A stretch of DNA of 64,000 nucleotides from Marilutibacter penaei (GCF_014145395.1 NZ_JACHTE010000001.1:310001-374000), one strand, 5' to 3'. Shown: positions 36,213 to 45,712, counted from the first letter of the stretch. A program made the numbers and translations. The notes: generated by a model not told the origin, from the letters alone.

Positions 36213-37178
36213 TCAGTCGTACTGGCTGAGGGCCAGCGACAGCAGTGCCCGGGCCTGTTCGCGCAGCACGGGCGGCTCGACGATCTCGGCATCGCTGCCG
36301 TAGTGCAGCACATCCATCAGCAGCTCGCGGCCGTTGCTGTAGGGCAGCTTCAGTTCGTAGCGGCCGTCCGGCAGGAAGCGGCCCTGCTGCTGTGAATGCC
36401 AGTGCTCGTCGGCGACCCAGCGCGCGGCCTTGGCATTGAAGACGATGGTCGCCCAACCCTTCGGCGTGCCGGAGAAGATGCCGTAGCTGGAGGCCAGCTG
36501 GCGGTTGAGCTCTTCATCCGGAACGTCGATCGCGTCGGCGTCGGCGATGCGCGCGGCGCTGATGCGGTCGACGGCAAAACTGCGCAGGCCCTCGCGCGCG
36601 TGGTCCCAGGCATCGAGGTACCAGTTGTCGCGGTAGTGGGTCAGACGCTGCGGCGACACCGTGCGGCGGGTGCTCTCGTCGGTCGAACGGGCGCGGTACT
36701 CGAAGGCCAGCTGCTTGCGGTCGAGCACGGCGGTGGCGACGTTGCGGAAGGCGGTCTCGTCCAGCCTGCGGGTGCGGTGCGGCACCACGCGCACGCGTTC
36801 CATCGGCACCCGGCGGCCGCCGGCATGTTCGTCGAGCAGTTTCTCGATGCGCCCCTGCAACGGCGCCAACGCGTTCGACAGCACACCGCCGCCGCTGCGC
36901 ATCAGCAGTTGCTGCGCGGCGAGCAGCGAATGCAGCTCCTGCGAACTCAGCCACAGGCCCGGCAGTTCGAACCGGTCCTGCTCCGCGGCGTCGTAGCTGA
37001 AGCCGGCCTCGCCATTGCCGACCACCGGCGCCATCAGGAAGTCGCGCAGGTAGGCGAGGTCGCGGTAGGCCGTCGCCCGCGAGCACTCCAGCTCGTCCAT
37101 CAGCCGCTGCACGGTCACCGGATAGCGGGCACTGGAGAGGATGCGGTGCAGGGCGTGGATGCGTTCGATGCGTTCCAT
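36213..37178 (-). CDS. WYL-domain transcriptional regulator (YafY type)
   Basis: 321 residues: an N-terminal winged helix-turn-helix (IHALHRILSSARYPVTVQRL then SRATAYRDLAYLRDFL) and a WYL sensor domain with HYRDNWYLDAWDHAREGLR, plus the C-terminal WCX part (LPYSNGRELLMDVLHYGSD). WYL domains bind nucleic acid or small ligands; many such regulators respond to DNA damage or control defence genes. Here it is paired with a patatin; divergent from soeA across 111 bases, so it could also control that operon. Confidence 0.9.
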   Translation of the reverse strand: MERIERIHALHRILSSARYPVTVQRLMDELECSRATAYRDLAYLRDFLMAPVVGNGEAGFSYDAAEQDRFELPGLWLSSQELHSLLAAQQLLMRSGGGVLSNALAPLQGRIEKLLDEHAGGRRVPMERVRVVPHRTRRLDETAFRNVATAVLDRKQLAFEYRARSTDESTRRTVSPQRLTHYRDNWYLDAWDHAREGLRSFAVDRISAARIADADAIDVPDEELNRQLASSYGIFSGTPKGWATIVFNAKAARWVADEHWHSQQQGRFLPDGRYELKLPYSNGRELLMDVLHYGSDAEIVEPPVLREQARALLSLALSQYD

Positions 37179-37289
37179 GGCAGGGCGACGGGCAGCGGGG
37201 CGGCGGGAGCCCTAGCATCGCACCCCCACCGGGTCGCGTGCCATCGCGCACGCCTCGCCAAGCGGGGATGGCGGGCGCACAATACGGGC

Positions 37290-40181
37290 ATGCCCGCTCC
37301 GTCCGAGCCCGCCATCGACCTGTCGCCGACGCCCGGTGACGAGGTCAGGACCACGACCTGCTACATGTGCGCGTGCCGCTGTGGCATCAAGGTGTGGCTG
37401 CAGGATGGGCAGATCCGCTACATCCAGGGCAACCCCGACCACCCGGTCAACCGGGGCGTGCTGTGCGCCAAGGGTTCGGCCGGGATCATGCAGCACTACT
37501 CGCCGGCGCGGCTGGACAAGCCACTGCTTCGCGTGGGCGAACGGGGTGCGGGCGAGTTCCGTGAGATCGAATGGGACGAGGCGCTGGAGATCGCGACCGC
37601 CTGGCTGGCGCCGATCCGCGAACGCAATCCGGACGAACTGGCGTTCTTCACCGGCCGTGACCAGAGCCAGGCGCTGACCGGCTGGTGGGCGCAGCAGTTC
37701 GGCACGGTCAACTACGCCGCCCACGGCGGGTTCTGCTCGGTCAACATGGCCGCCGGCGGGCTGTATACGATCGGCGGCAGCTTCTGGGAGTTCGGCGAGC
37801 CGGACTGGGACCGCACGAAGTACCTGATGCTGTGGGGCGTCGCCGAGGACCACGATTCCAATCCGATCAAGCTCGGCCTGGGCAAGGTCAAGGCCAATGG
37901 CGCCAAGATCGTCGCGGTCAACCCGGTGCGCAGCGGCTACGGCGCGATCGCCGACGAATGGATCGGCATCCGTCCCGGTACCGACGGACTGTTCGCGTTC
38001 GCGCTCATCCATGAGCTGCTGAAGGCCGACCGCATCGACCTCGATTACCTGGTGCGCTACGCCAATGCGCACTGGCTGGTGGTGCGCAATCCCGGCGGCG
38101 AAGACGACGGCCTGTTCGCGCGCGATGGCGAAGGCCGCCCGCTGTGCTGGGACCGCAGGTCGGGCCAGGTCGCGGATGCCGGGGCCATCGACACCGCGCC
38201 CGCGGTCGTGGGTTCGTATCGCTTGGCCAATGGCCGCACCGCGGTGCCGGTGTTCCATCTGGTCGCCGAGCGCTACCTCGATCCCAGGTACGCCCCCGAC
38301 AGCGTCGCCGAACGCTGCGGCATCCCCGCCGACACCATCCGCCGGATCGCACGGGAACTCGCCGACGCCGCCTTCGGGCAGGAAATCCGCCTGCCGGTCG
38401 CGTGGACCGATGCCTGGGGCCGCGAGCATGCGGAGATGGTCGGCCGCCCGGTGTCGATGCACGCGATGCGCGGCATCAGCGCGCACAGCAACGGCTTCCA
38501 CACCTGTCGCGCCCTGCACCTGCTGCAGATGCTGCTCGGCGCGGTCGACACCCCGGGTTCGTTCCGCTACCAGCCGCCGTTCCCCAAGCCCATCCCGCCA
38601 CCGAACCGGCCGGGCAAGTCGCGCAATGCCGACGGCGTGCTCGACGCCGCGCCCCTGGGTTTCGTGCATGGCCCGGAAGACCTGGTGGTGGATGCCGACG
38701 GCGAGCCGCGGCGCATCGACCATGCGTATTCCTGGGCCTATCCCTTGTCCGCGCACGGGATGATGCACACCGTCATCCGCAACGCGTGGGCAGGCGATCC
38801 CTACCGGATCGACACCCTGCTGATGTTCATGGCCAACATGGGCTGGAACTCGGCGATGAACACCGCCGAGACGATCGGCTGGCTGACCGACAAGGACGAA
38901 GCCGGCGCGTACCGCATTCCGCGCATCATCTACAGCGACGCGTATGCCTCCGAGATGGTCGCCTACGCCGACCTGGTGCTGCCCGACACGACCTACCTGG
39001 AGCGCTTCGACGCGATCAGCCTGCTCGACCGTCCGATTTCCGACGCCGACGGCGCCAGCGACGCGATCCGCCACCCGGTGCTCGATCCGGCGGAACAGGG
39101 CGTGCGCGCCGATGGCACGCCGCGCGACGTGCGCGGCTTCCAGTCGGTGCTGATCGAACTCGGCGCGCGGCTCGGCCTGCCCGGGCTGGTGAACGAGGAC
39201 GGTTCGCCGCGCTACCGCGACTACGCCGACTACATCGTGCGCCACGAACGCGCGCCCGGCGTCGGCCTGCTCGCGGGCTGGCGTGGCGAGGACGGCGGCA
39301 CCGAGGCCAAGGGTCCGCCCAATCCGGACCAGCTGCAGCGCTACATCGACAACGGCGGCTTCTGGCGCAGCGAGGTCCCGGAACACGCGCGCTATTTCAA
39401 GATGGCCAACCGCGGCTACCTCGACTGGGCGCAGAAGATGGGCTTCCTCGGCCACGGCGACCCCGTCGTGCTGCAGCTGTATTCGGAAACGCTGCAGAAG
39501 TTCCGCCTCGCGGCGCAGGGCCACGGCCCTCGCGTGCCGCCGGAAGCCCACCGGCAGCGCGTGGCGACGTATTTCGATCCGCTGCCGATGTGGTACGAAC
39601 CCTTCGAGGGCGCGCAGCTCGACGGCGCCGACAGCCATTACCCGCTCAGCGCGGTGACCCAGCGGCCGATGTTCATGTACCACGCCTGGGGCTCGCAGAA
39701 CGCCTGGCTGCGGCAGATCACCGCGCGCAATTACCTCTATCTGCACCCAGACACGGGGGCGAAGCACGGCATCGCCGACGAGGACTGGATCACCGTGACG
39801 TCGCACAACGGCGAGATCACCGTGCAGGCGAAGTTCGCCGGCAACGTACAGCCCGATACGGTCTGGACCTGGAACGCGATCGGCAAGCGCCGGGGCGCCT
39901 GGCGGCTGGACAAGGACGCGCCGGAGGGCCGCAAGGGCTTCCTGCTGAACCATCTGATCTCGGACGTCACCCCCAAGGGCGATTACGCCAATGCCGACCC
40001 GGTCACCGGGCAGGCCGCGTGGTTCGACCTGCGCGTGCGGATTGCACCTGCCACGGCCACCCGGGGCGAAAGCGCGCCGCAGTTCGAACCCCTCGCGCTC
40101 GGTGCCGCCGACGACGCGCCGCTGCGCTATGGCGCCGGTCTGCGCGAGGCCCGCGCGGACCGTCGCAAGGAGGACGCATGA
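37290..40181 (+). CDS. soeA: Sulfite:quinone oxidoreductase molybdenum subunit SoeA
   Basis: 963-residue molybdopterin enzyme of the DMSO-reductase superfamily. The N-terminal 4Fe-4S motif is CX2CX3CX27C (Cys24, 27, 31, 59). The segment NYAAHGGFCSVNMAAGGLYT then IGGSFWEFGEPDWDRTKYLM closely resembles SoeA, the cytoplasm-facing sulfite dehydrogenase; the Cys in GGFCSVN may ligand molybdenum. No twin-arginine signal is present, consistent with a cytoplasmic location. Downstream ferredoxin and DmsC-like genes complete the complex. Direct relatives oxidise sulfite to sulfate and reduce quinone; a related polysulfide or thiosulfate reductase is the alternative. ATG 37290 is the first usable start; its stop overlaps the next gene (ATGA). 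Confidence 0.85.
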   Translation: MPAPSEPAIDLSPTPGDEVRTTTCYMCACRCGIKVWLQDGQIRYIQGNPDHPVNRGVLCAKGSAGIMQHYSPARLDKPLLRVGERGAGEFREIEWDEALEIATAWLAPIRERNPDELAFFTGRDQSQALTGWWAQQFGTVNYAAHGGFCSVNMAAGGLYTIGGSFWEFGEPDWDRTKYLMLWGVAEDHDSNPIKLGLGKVKANGAKIVAVNPVRSGYGAIADEWIGIRPGTDGLFAFALIHELLKADRIDLDYLVRYANAHWLVVRNPGGEDDGLFARDGEGRPLCWDRRSGQVADAGAIDTAPAVVGSYRLANGRTAVPVFHLVAERYLDPRYAPDSVAERCGIPADTIRRIARELADAAFGQEIRLPVAWTDAWGREHAEMVGRPVSMHAMRGISAHSNGFHTCRALHLLQMLLGAVDTPGSFRYQPPFPKPIPPPNRPGKSRNADGVLDAAPLGFVHGPEDLVVDADGEPRRIDHAYSWAYPLSAHGMMHTVIRNAWAGDPYRIDTLLMFMANMGWNSAMNTAETIGWLTDKDEAGAYRIPRIIYSDAYASEMVAYADLVLPDTTYLERFDAISLLDRPISDADGASDAIRHPVLDPAEQGVRADGTPRDVRGFQSVLIELGARLGLPGLVNEDGSPRYRDYADYIVRHERAPGVGLLAGWRGEDGGTEAKGPPNPDQLQRYIDNGGFWRSEVPEHARYFKMANRGYLDWAQKMGFLGHGDPVVLQLYSETLQKFRLAAQGHGPRVPPEAHRQRVATYFDPLPMWYEPFEGAQLDGADSHYPLSAVTQRPMFMYHAWGSQNAWLRQITARNYLYLHPDTGAKHGIADEDWITVTSHNGEITVQAKFAGNVQPDTVWTWNAIGKRRGAWRLDKDAPEGRKGFLLNHLISDVTPKGDYANADPVTGQAAWFDLRVRIAPATATRGESAPQFEPLALGAADDAPLRYGAGLREARADRRKEDA

Positions 40182-40396
40182 ACGTGGCAACGCGCCGGAT
40201 CGCCGGCTGGTTGTGCGTCGGACTGGGCTTCGCGCTGGTCGTGGCCCTCGGGCTGGGCGTGATCGGTCCGACCCTCGACGGCACCGCGCCCGTGTCGCTG
40301 GCGGCGGTGTTCGCCGGCCTCGCCCCGACCCTGATGATGGCCGTGGGCGCGTTCGTCGTCGGCCTCGTGCTGTTACGCGGCGGACGCTCGCGATGA
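40178..40396 (+). CDS. Small membrane protein 1 inside the soe operon
   Basis: 72 residues with two hydrophobic segments (WLCVGLGFALVVALGLGVIG and FAGLAPTLMMAVGAFVVGLV). No family recognised. The ATG overlaps the soeA stop and its stop overlaps the next small gene, each as ATGA, and GGAGG lies seven bases upstream, so it is almost certainly translated with the complex. It may be an assembly or accessory subunit (inference). Confidence 0.7.
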   Translation: MNVATRRIAGWLCVGLGFALVVALGLGVIGPTLDGTAPVSLAAVFAGLAPTLMMAVGAFVVGLVLLRGGRSR

Positions 40397-40623
40397 GCAC
40401 CCTCATGCGAATGGTGCGGGTGCTCTGCGTGGTCGGCGGCGTGGTCGGCATGGGGATCGCGGCGTGGGCGTTCATCGATCCCGCGGCATTCCCGGAACTG
40501 GCGCGCCCGCGCATGATGGTCGACCCGCCATCGCCGCGCTGGCGTGCCGCCTTCGTGTTCGTGTTCTCGTTCGCACTCGCCGCCTACGGCCTGGGCGCGC
40601 TCCGCCATCGCGTGCTGCCATGA
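40393..40623 (+). CDS. Small membrane protein 2 inside the soe operon
   Basis: 76 residues with two hydrophobic segments (VRVLCVVGGVVGMGIAAWAF and FVFVFSFALAAYGLGAL) flanking a short Pro-rich loop. No family recognised. Four-base overlaps with small gene 1 and with soeB indicate translational coupling. Same two-segment layout as its neighbour but no obvious sequence identity. Confidence 0.7.
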   Translation: MSTLMRMVRVLCVVGGVVGMGIAAWAFIDPAAFPELARPRMMVDPPSPRWRAAFVFVFSFALAAYGLGALRHRVLP

Positions 40624-41366
40624 CGTCGCTGCCGCCCGACCCGCCCAGGAAAATGGGCCTGGTGATCGATCTCGACACCTGCGTCGGCTGCCATGCCTGC
40701 GCGGTCAGCTGCAAGGAGTGGAATGCCGGTGGCTTCGCCGCGCCGCTGACCGACGAAGACCCCTATGGCAAGTCGCCCTCCGGCGTCTGGTTCAACCGCG
40801 TGCACAGCTACGAGGTCGCGCCGACCGCATCGCAGCCGGCGATGACCCTGCATTTCCCGCGGTCGTGCCTGCACTGCGAGCAACCGGCGTGCGTGACGGT
40901 GTGCCCGACCGGCGCCAGCTACAAGCGCGCCGAGGACGGCATCGTCCTGGTGGACGAAGACAAGTGCATCGGCTGCAAGCTGTGCTCCTGGGCCTGCCCG
41001 TACGGCGCCCGCGAGTACAGCGAAGTCGAAGGCGTGATGAAGAAATGCACGCTGTGCATCGACCGCATCTACAACGAGCACCTCGACGCGCGCGAGCGTG
41101 AACCCGCCTGCGTGCAGGCCTGCCCGACCCGGGCCCGCCACTTCGGCGACCTCGCCGACCCGGCGTCGAAGGTCTCGAAGCTGGTCGCCGAGCGCGGCGG
41201 CGTCGACCTGATGCCCGAACTCGGCTACCGCCCCACCAACAAATACCTGCCGCCACGCCCCCGCCGCGACGGCCGTGATACGCCGGCACCGGCGCCGGAG
41301 GAAACACTCGACCGCGATGCCTTGCCGCCGGTGCTGCGCTGGCTCGACCGCATGCTGAGCCGCTGA
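40620..41366 (+). CDS. soeB: Iron-sulfur subunit SoeB (four-cluster ferredoxin)
   Basis: 248-residue electron-transfer subunit of the DmsB/PsrB/SoeB type. Cysteine motifs for four 4Fe-4S clusters are visible: CVGCHACAVSC (from Cys21), CLHCEQPACVTVCP, CIGCKLCSWACP, and CTLCIDR with CVQACP. It passes electrons from SoeA to the membrane anchor. ATG overlaps small gene 2. The C-terminal 50 residues are Pro/Arg-rich. Confidence 0.88.
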   Translation: MTSLPPDPPRKMGLVIDLDTCVGCHACAVSCKEWNAGGFAAPLTDEDPYGKSPSGVWFNRVHSYEVAPTASQPAMTLHFPRSCLHCEQPACVTVCPTGASYKRAEDGIVLVDEDKCIGCKLCSWACPYGAREYSEVEGVMKKCTLCIDRIYNEHLDAREREPACVQACPTRARHFGDLADPASKVSKLVAERGGVDLMPELGYRPTNKYLPPRPRRDGRDTPAPAPEETLDRDALPPVLRWLDRMLSR

Positions 41367-41373
41367 GTCCGCC

Positions 41374-42354
41374 ATGCACCCCGCCTTCTCCGTGATCCTG
41401 TTCACCACGCTGTCCGGCGCCGGTTACGGGCTGCTGGCGTGGACGGGCCTGGTGATCCTGCTCTCCTGCGTGGGCGGCGAGCCGCCGCGCGAGGGAATCA
41501 TGCCGCTGCTCTGGGCGGTGCTGCTGGCAATGGGCCTTCTGCTCACCCTCGTCGGCCTGCTGAGTTCCACCTTCCACCTCGGCAAGCCCTTGCGCGCGTG
41601 GCGGGCGTTCTCGCAGTGGCGCACGTCGTGGCTGTCGCGGGAAGGCGTGGCGGCCGTCGCGGCCACCCTCGCGACCGGCGGGCTGCTCGCGGTGGTGGGC
41701 ATCGGCATGTTCGAACCCGGGTATTCCGCTTTCCAGGGGCCGGGGGTGCCGCTGCTGGCCGCGCTGGTGGTCCTGCTGGCGGGGGCGACGGTTGCCTGCA
41801 CCGCGATGATCTATGCCTCGCTGAAACCGATCCCTGCCTGGCGGCACCGCCTGGTGCTGCCCGGCTATGGCCTGTTCGCAGTGCTGGGCGGCTGGCTGCT
41901 GTTGCTGGCCACCGGCAGCTGGACCGGGCTGACGGCCGGCGCGCTGGGGGTGGGTGCGGGCATTACCCTGCTCATCGGCTCCGCGACCGCGCTGCTGAAA
42001 GCAGCGTACTGGCGCGACATCGACCGGATCCCGGCTGCTGCCGCGGCCACGGGCAGCGCGGTCGGCCTGCCCGGGCGGGACGTACGGGTGTTCGAGCACC
42101 CGCACACCGAACCCAACTACCTCACGCGCGAGATGGGCTTCGTGCTGGCGCGCCGCCACGCCCGGCGCCTGCGGGCCATCGCGGTCCTCCTGTTTGCCGT
42201 GGTGCCCGCCCTGGCAACCACGCTGGCCTGGGCGGTGCCAGACGTCGCCGGCCCCTGCTGCACGCTCGCGGCCCTGTCGGCGCTGCTCGGCAGCTTCGTC
42301 GAACGCTGGCTGTTCTTCGCACAGGCGCGGCACGCGGTGATGGCGTACTACTGA
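41374..42354 (+). CDS. soeC: Membrane anchor subunit SoeC (DmsC family)
   Basis: 326-residue integral membrane protein with about eight hydrophobic segments. It resembles DmsC-type anchors: SVILFTTLSGAGYGLLAWTG at the start, LLSSTFHLGKPLRAWRAFSQ with the conserved His, and SSWLSREG-like TSWLSREG. It binds quinone and anchors SoeAB at the inner membrane. It follows soeB by seven bases. Confidence 0.87.
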   Translation: MHPAFSVILFTTLSGAGYGLLAWTGLVILLSCVGGEPPREGIMPLLWAVLLAMGLLLTLVGLLSSTFHLGKPLRAWRAFSQWRTSWLSREGVAAVAATLATGGLLAVVGIGMFEPGYSAFQGPGVPLLAALVVLLAGATVACTAMIYASLKPIPAWRHRLVLPGYGLFAVLGGWLLLLATGSWTGLTAGALGVGAGITLLIGSATALLKAAYWRDIDRIPAAAAATGSAVGLPGRDVRVFEHPHTEPNYLTREMGFVLARRHARRLRAIAVLLFAVVPALATTLAWAVPDVAGPCCTLAALSALLGSFVERWLFFAQARHAVMAYY

Positions 42355-42400
42355 ACGGGGCGCCACGGCCGGCCGCGCCACATCCATTAGAATGGCGATC

Positions 42401-42421
42401 CGCCGCGCACCCAGCGCGGCG
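42401..42421 (+). terminator. Hairpin after the soe operon (possible weak terminator)
   Basis: An 8-bp stem (CGCCGCGC, 42401-42408, with 42414-42421) around ACCCA, followed by TTCTGTTT. It lies between soeC and the DUF481 gene. The T-tract is interrupted, so it could be a weak terminator or a leader structure of the next gene. Confidence 0.45.
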
Positions 42422-42447
42422 TTCTGTTTCCCCTCCCGGAGTCCACC

Positions 42448-43188
42448 ATGCGCATGACCCTGCTGACCGCGGGCCTGCTGGCCCTCGCCCCCTTCACCGC
42501 CTCCGCCCAGGATGCCGACGTCGACGCCGCTGCCGCCGAAGCCCCCAACACGTGGGTGGGAACGGGTGAGCTCGGCCTCGCGATCAGCAAGGGCAACACC
42601 GACAGCGAGACCCTCGTCGGAAGCCTGTCGCTGGGCTACCACGGCGATGTCTGGCACCACGGCGCGGGCGCGTCTTTCCTGTACGGCAAGAGCGACGACG
42701 AGGAGAACGCATACCGCTACGAGTTCTGGGCGCAGAGCGGTCGCGACCTCAGTGAACGCAGCTACCTGCTGGGCTCGATCCGCAACGAGCGCGACCATTT
42801 CGCGTCGAACGAATACCAGTGGACGGCCGCGGTCGGTTACGGCTTCCGCGCGATCGACACCGAGGCCACGAAGCTGCTGTTCGAAGTCGGTCCGGGTTAC
42901 CGCTGGTCCAAACTGCAGGACGTGCAGGTCCACCGGAACGAGGGCATCGTCCGCGGGACCATGGCCTTCGCGCACCAGTTCAACGACAGCACCTCGATCA
43001 GCAACGACCTGCTGGTCGAGGCGGGTTCGGAGAACACCTTCGTGCGCAACGACCTCGCGCTCAAGGTGAAGATGACCGAGGCGCTGGCGCTGAAGGCGGG
43101 CGTGGAAGTCCGGCACAACACCGACGTGCTGCCGGACACGAAGAAAACCGACACCCTGACGACCGTCAACGTGGTGTACGACTTCTGA
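42448..43188 (+). CDS. DUF481/YdiY-type outer-membrane beta-barrel
   Basis: 246 residues with signal peptide ending ASAQD. The family pattern WVGTGELGLAISKGNTDSET followed by alternating amphipathic strands to a C-terminal VNVVYDF matches DUF481. These barrels are salt- or acid-inducible in enterobacteria with unknown function. A good ribosome site (CCCGGAG) precedes the ATG. Confidence 0.88.
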   Translation: MRMTLLTAGLLALAPFTASAQDADVDAAAAEAPNTWVGTGELGLAISKGNTDSETLVGSLSLGYHGDVWHHGAGASFLYGKSDDEENAYRYEFWAQSGRDLSERSYLLGSIRNERDHFASNEYQWTAAVGYGFRAIDTEATKLLFEVGPGYRWSKLQDVQVHRNEGIVRGTMAFAHQFNDSTSISNDLLVEAGSENTFVRNDLALKVKMTEALALKAGVEVRHNTDVLPDTKKTDTLTTVNVVYDF

Positions 43189-43251
43189 TTCATCGAAAAG
43201 TGCGGTGGGGGACGGCATACTCCCCGTTCACCTTCCGCGAATGCCTCCCGC

Positions 43252-43902
43252 ATGTCCTTGCTGCTGGGGCTGGTGCTCAGCCCCTTCCTCGCCACGCCGA
43301 TGCCGGCCAACGTCTCGCAACCCCGACAGGTCGCGGAGGTGGTCGACATGGGCTGGCGGCGGCGAACCTGCCTGGCGTTGCGCTGCAATGACGCGGAATG
43401 GGCCCGCGAGGTCGACGCCGCGCGCCGGGAGGCGGTGCACGCCGACGGCCTGTCGCGGTTCCGCGCGCAGGACCGCCGCCACGCGCGACTGCGGGCCAGC
43501 GCGCACCGCCGGTTGAGCCGCGACAACTACTCCAACCGCTACCGGATCGGCAGCCGCCACGGCGTGGAACTGCTGCGCGAGGGCGAAAGCCACCTCGTGG
43601 TCGCCTTCGACGCGGCCTACCGGCTGGCCCCTCGCAGCGACGACGGGATCGGCGAGGCGGGCCCGGTGTTCCGCAGTTCGATCGACTTCGGCCGCCGCTT
43701 CGGCGAGCGCACCCACTGGAGCCAGAAGGTCCTGGTGGAAACCGGGCAAGGGCAGACGTTCGTCAAGCAGGTGTTCGACGTCAACGTCACCCTGATGCCG
43801 AACTGGACCCTGGAAGGGGACTACGTGATCCGCCACCGCACCAGCGGCAAGAGCGGCACCGAGACCGCGGAAGGCTGGCTGGGGGTGCGCCGGCGCTTCT
43901 GA
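43252..43902 (+). CDS. Putative outer-membrane barrel protein, divergent DUF481 relative
   Basis: 216 residues. The N-terminus has a short hydrophobic signal-like stretch, then an Arg-rich linker (residues about 35-90), then amphipathic strands (GPVFRSSIDFGRRFGERTHW, LEGDYVIRHRTSGKSG) ending in a terminal Phe as outer-membrane barrels do. It looks like a shortened cousin of the DUF481 protein 63 bases upstream. No good ribosome site is visible. Confidence 0.6.
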   Translation: MSLLLGLVLSPFLATPMPANVSQPRQVAEVVDMGWRRRTCLALRCNDAEWAREVDAARREAVHADGLSRFRAQDRRHARLRASAHRRLSRDNYSNRYRIGSRHGVELLREGESHLVVAFDAAYRLAPRSDDGIGEAGPVFRSSIDFGRRFGERTHWSQKVLVETGQGQTFVKQVFDVNVTLMPNWTLEGDYVIRHRTSGKSGTETAEGWLGVRRRF

Positions 43903-43920
43903 GGCACGTTGCCCCGTGTC

Positions 43921-44838
43921 TCAGCGATGCGGGTCGATCAGCGCCCCGGCCCCCTGGGCCAGCAACCGATGGGCGACCGCGTCACCCAGCGCCACCGGAT
44001 CGCGGGCGGGCCCCACGGCTTCGGCGCGAACCGCGCGCCCGTCCTCGACCGAGCCGACCTGGCCGACCAGGTGCAGGCGCTCGCCTTCAAGCGCCGCGAA
44101 CGCGGCCACGGGGACGTGGCAACTGCCGTGCAACGCGCGGTTCATGGCCCGCTCGGCCTCGACGCGGCATCGCGTGTGGGCGTCGTCCAGTGCGGCGAAC
44201 AGGGCCGCGACCGCCGGATCGTCGTCGCGGCATTCGATCGCGATGGCGCCCTGCGCCGGCGCGGGCAGCCAGTGCGGCGGCTCCAGCCGGTCGCGGATGC
44301 GCGCCTCGAGGCCCAGCCGCTGCAGGCCCGCGCAAGCCAGCACGATGGCGTCGTAGTCGCCGGCGTCCAGCTTGGCCAGCCGCGTGTTGACGTTGCCGCG
44401 CAGGTCGCGCAGCCGCAGGTCGGGCCTCAACGCGCGCAACTGGGCCTGCCGGCGCAGCGACGAAGTCCCGACGACGGCACCCTGCGGCAACGCGTCGAGG
44501 CGCTCGAATCGTGGGCTGACGAAGGCATCGGCGGCATCCGCGCGCGGCAGGATCGCCGGCAGGATGAAGCCCGGCTCGAGCTCCATCGGCACGTCCTTCA
44601 GCGAATGCACGGCGCAGTCGGCCTCACCGCGCTGCATCGCGACTTCCAACTCCTTCAGGAACAGGCCCTTGCCGCCGATCGCCGCCAGCGAGCGGTCCAG
44701 TACCTCGTCGCCACGGGTGCTCAGCGGCACCAGGGTGACCTCTAGCCCCGGGTGCGCGGCACGCAGGCAGTCGGCGACGTGTTCGCTCTGCCACAGGGCG
44801 AGCGGGCTCTTGCGGGTGGCGATGCGTAGCGACTTCAT
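43921..44838 (-). CDS. hemC: Hydroxymethylbilane synthase (porphobilinogen deaminase)
   Basis: Condenses four porphobilinogens to hydroxymethylbilane in haem synthesis. 305 residues with [49 protein letters not shown], and the cofactor-binding Cys in [17 protein letters not shown] 44838. The algR gene ends 32 bases upstream on the same strand, the arrangement known from pseudomonads and xanthomonads. Confidence 0.95.
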   Translation of the reverse strand: MKSLRIATRKSPLALWQSEHVADCLRAAHPGLEVTLVPLSTRGDEVLDRSLAAIGGKGLFLKELEVAMQRGEADCAVHSLKDVPMELEPGFILPAILPRADAADAFVSPRFERLDALPQGAVVGTSSLRRQAQLRALRPDLRLRDLRGNVNTRLAKLDAGDYDAIVLACAGLQRLGLEARIRDRLEPPHWLPAPAQGAIAIECRDDDPAVAALFAALDDAHTRCRVEAERAMNRALHGSCHVPVAAFAALEGERLHLVGQVGSVEDGRAVRAEAVGPARDPVALGDAVAHRLLAQGAGALIDPHR

Positions 44839-44870
44839 CCGGCCATTATCGCCGACCGGGCGCGACGGGG

Positions 44871-45599
44871 TCACAACTGCTTGAGCAGCTCCCGCACCGC
44901 CGGCACGCAGCGGCGGCTGACTTCGAGCGGATGGTCGCCGTGGCGCAGGATGGCCTGCACGTGGCCGTCCGGGCAGCGGCGCAGCTCGACGATGTCGTAA
45001 CGGGCCACCAGGCAGTTGCGGTGGATGCGCACGAAGCGCTCGCCGAACTCCTCCTCGAGCGACTTGAGCGACTCCTCGATCAGGTCTTCGCCGTGCGCGT
45101 GGTGGACGACCACGTACTTCTCCTCGGCCTGCAGGTAGTGCACGTCCTCGATCGGGATCAGCCGCAGGCTGCCGCGCAGGCGCGCGCACAGGTGGGTGCG
45201 GCGCTGGCCGCGTCCCGCCTCGATGCCCTGGCGGCGGCCCGCGGCGAAGGTGCGCACGCGCTCCAGCGCGGCATCCAGGCGCTCGGCACGGACCGGCTTG
45301 ACCAGGTAGTCGATGGCCTCGGCCTCGAACGCGGACAGCGCGTGTGCGTCGTACGCGGTGCAGAAGACCACCGCCGGGCGGGGCTCGAACGCCGCGAGGT
45401 GGCGCGCGGTCTCCAGCCCGTCGAGACCCGGCATGGCGATGTCCAGCAGGATCAGGTCGGGTTCGTGTTCGGCGCAGGCGTGGAGGGCTTCGTGCCCATC
45501 GACGGCCTCGGCCACCACCTGCAGGCCATCGCAGTCGGCCAGCAGGGTCCGCAGGCGCTCGCGCGCCAGCGGTTCGTCATCGGCAATCACCACCTTCAT
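44871..45599 (-). CDS. algR: LytTR response regulator, AlgR type
   Basis: 242 residues. Receiver domain with DDEP, phospho-acceptor Asp in [13 protein letters not shown], Thr in VVFCTAYD and Lys in YLVKPV; then a LytTR DNA-binding domain ([38 protein letters not shown]). The start at 45599 fits a GGGAGGTGG site eight bases upstream; an ATG two codons earlier would be too close to it. Its usual sensor AlgZ is not adjacent: an esterase gene lies upstream instead. Confidence 0.88.
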   Translation of the reverse strand: MKVVIADDEPLARERLRTLLADCDGLQVVAEAVDGHEALHACAEHEPDLILLDIAMPGLDGLETARHLAAFEPRPAVVFCTAYDAHALSAFEAEAIDYLVKPVRAERLDAALERVRTFAAGRRQGIEAGRGQRRTHLCARLRGSLRLIPIEDVHYLQAEEKYVVVHHAHGEDLIEESLKSLEEEFGERFVRIHRNCLVARYDIVELRRCPDGHVQAILRHGDHPLEVSRRCVPAVRELLKQL

Positions 45600-45712
45600 C
45601 GGCATCCACCTCCCGGACTCCCCATGGCCAGCTGGCTACCTCCCCCCGGCGGCATGCCTGTCCCGCACCGATACTAATGCCCGCCACGCGGCCCGGCCAT
45701 CCCGGCCCCGGC

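Noticed and set aside
37212-40514. 1100-codon open frame antisense to soeA
   Set aside because: soeA matches its family along its length; the antisense frame is a codon-bias artefact.
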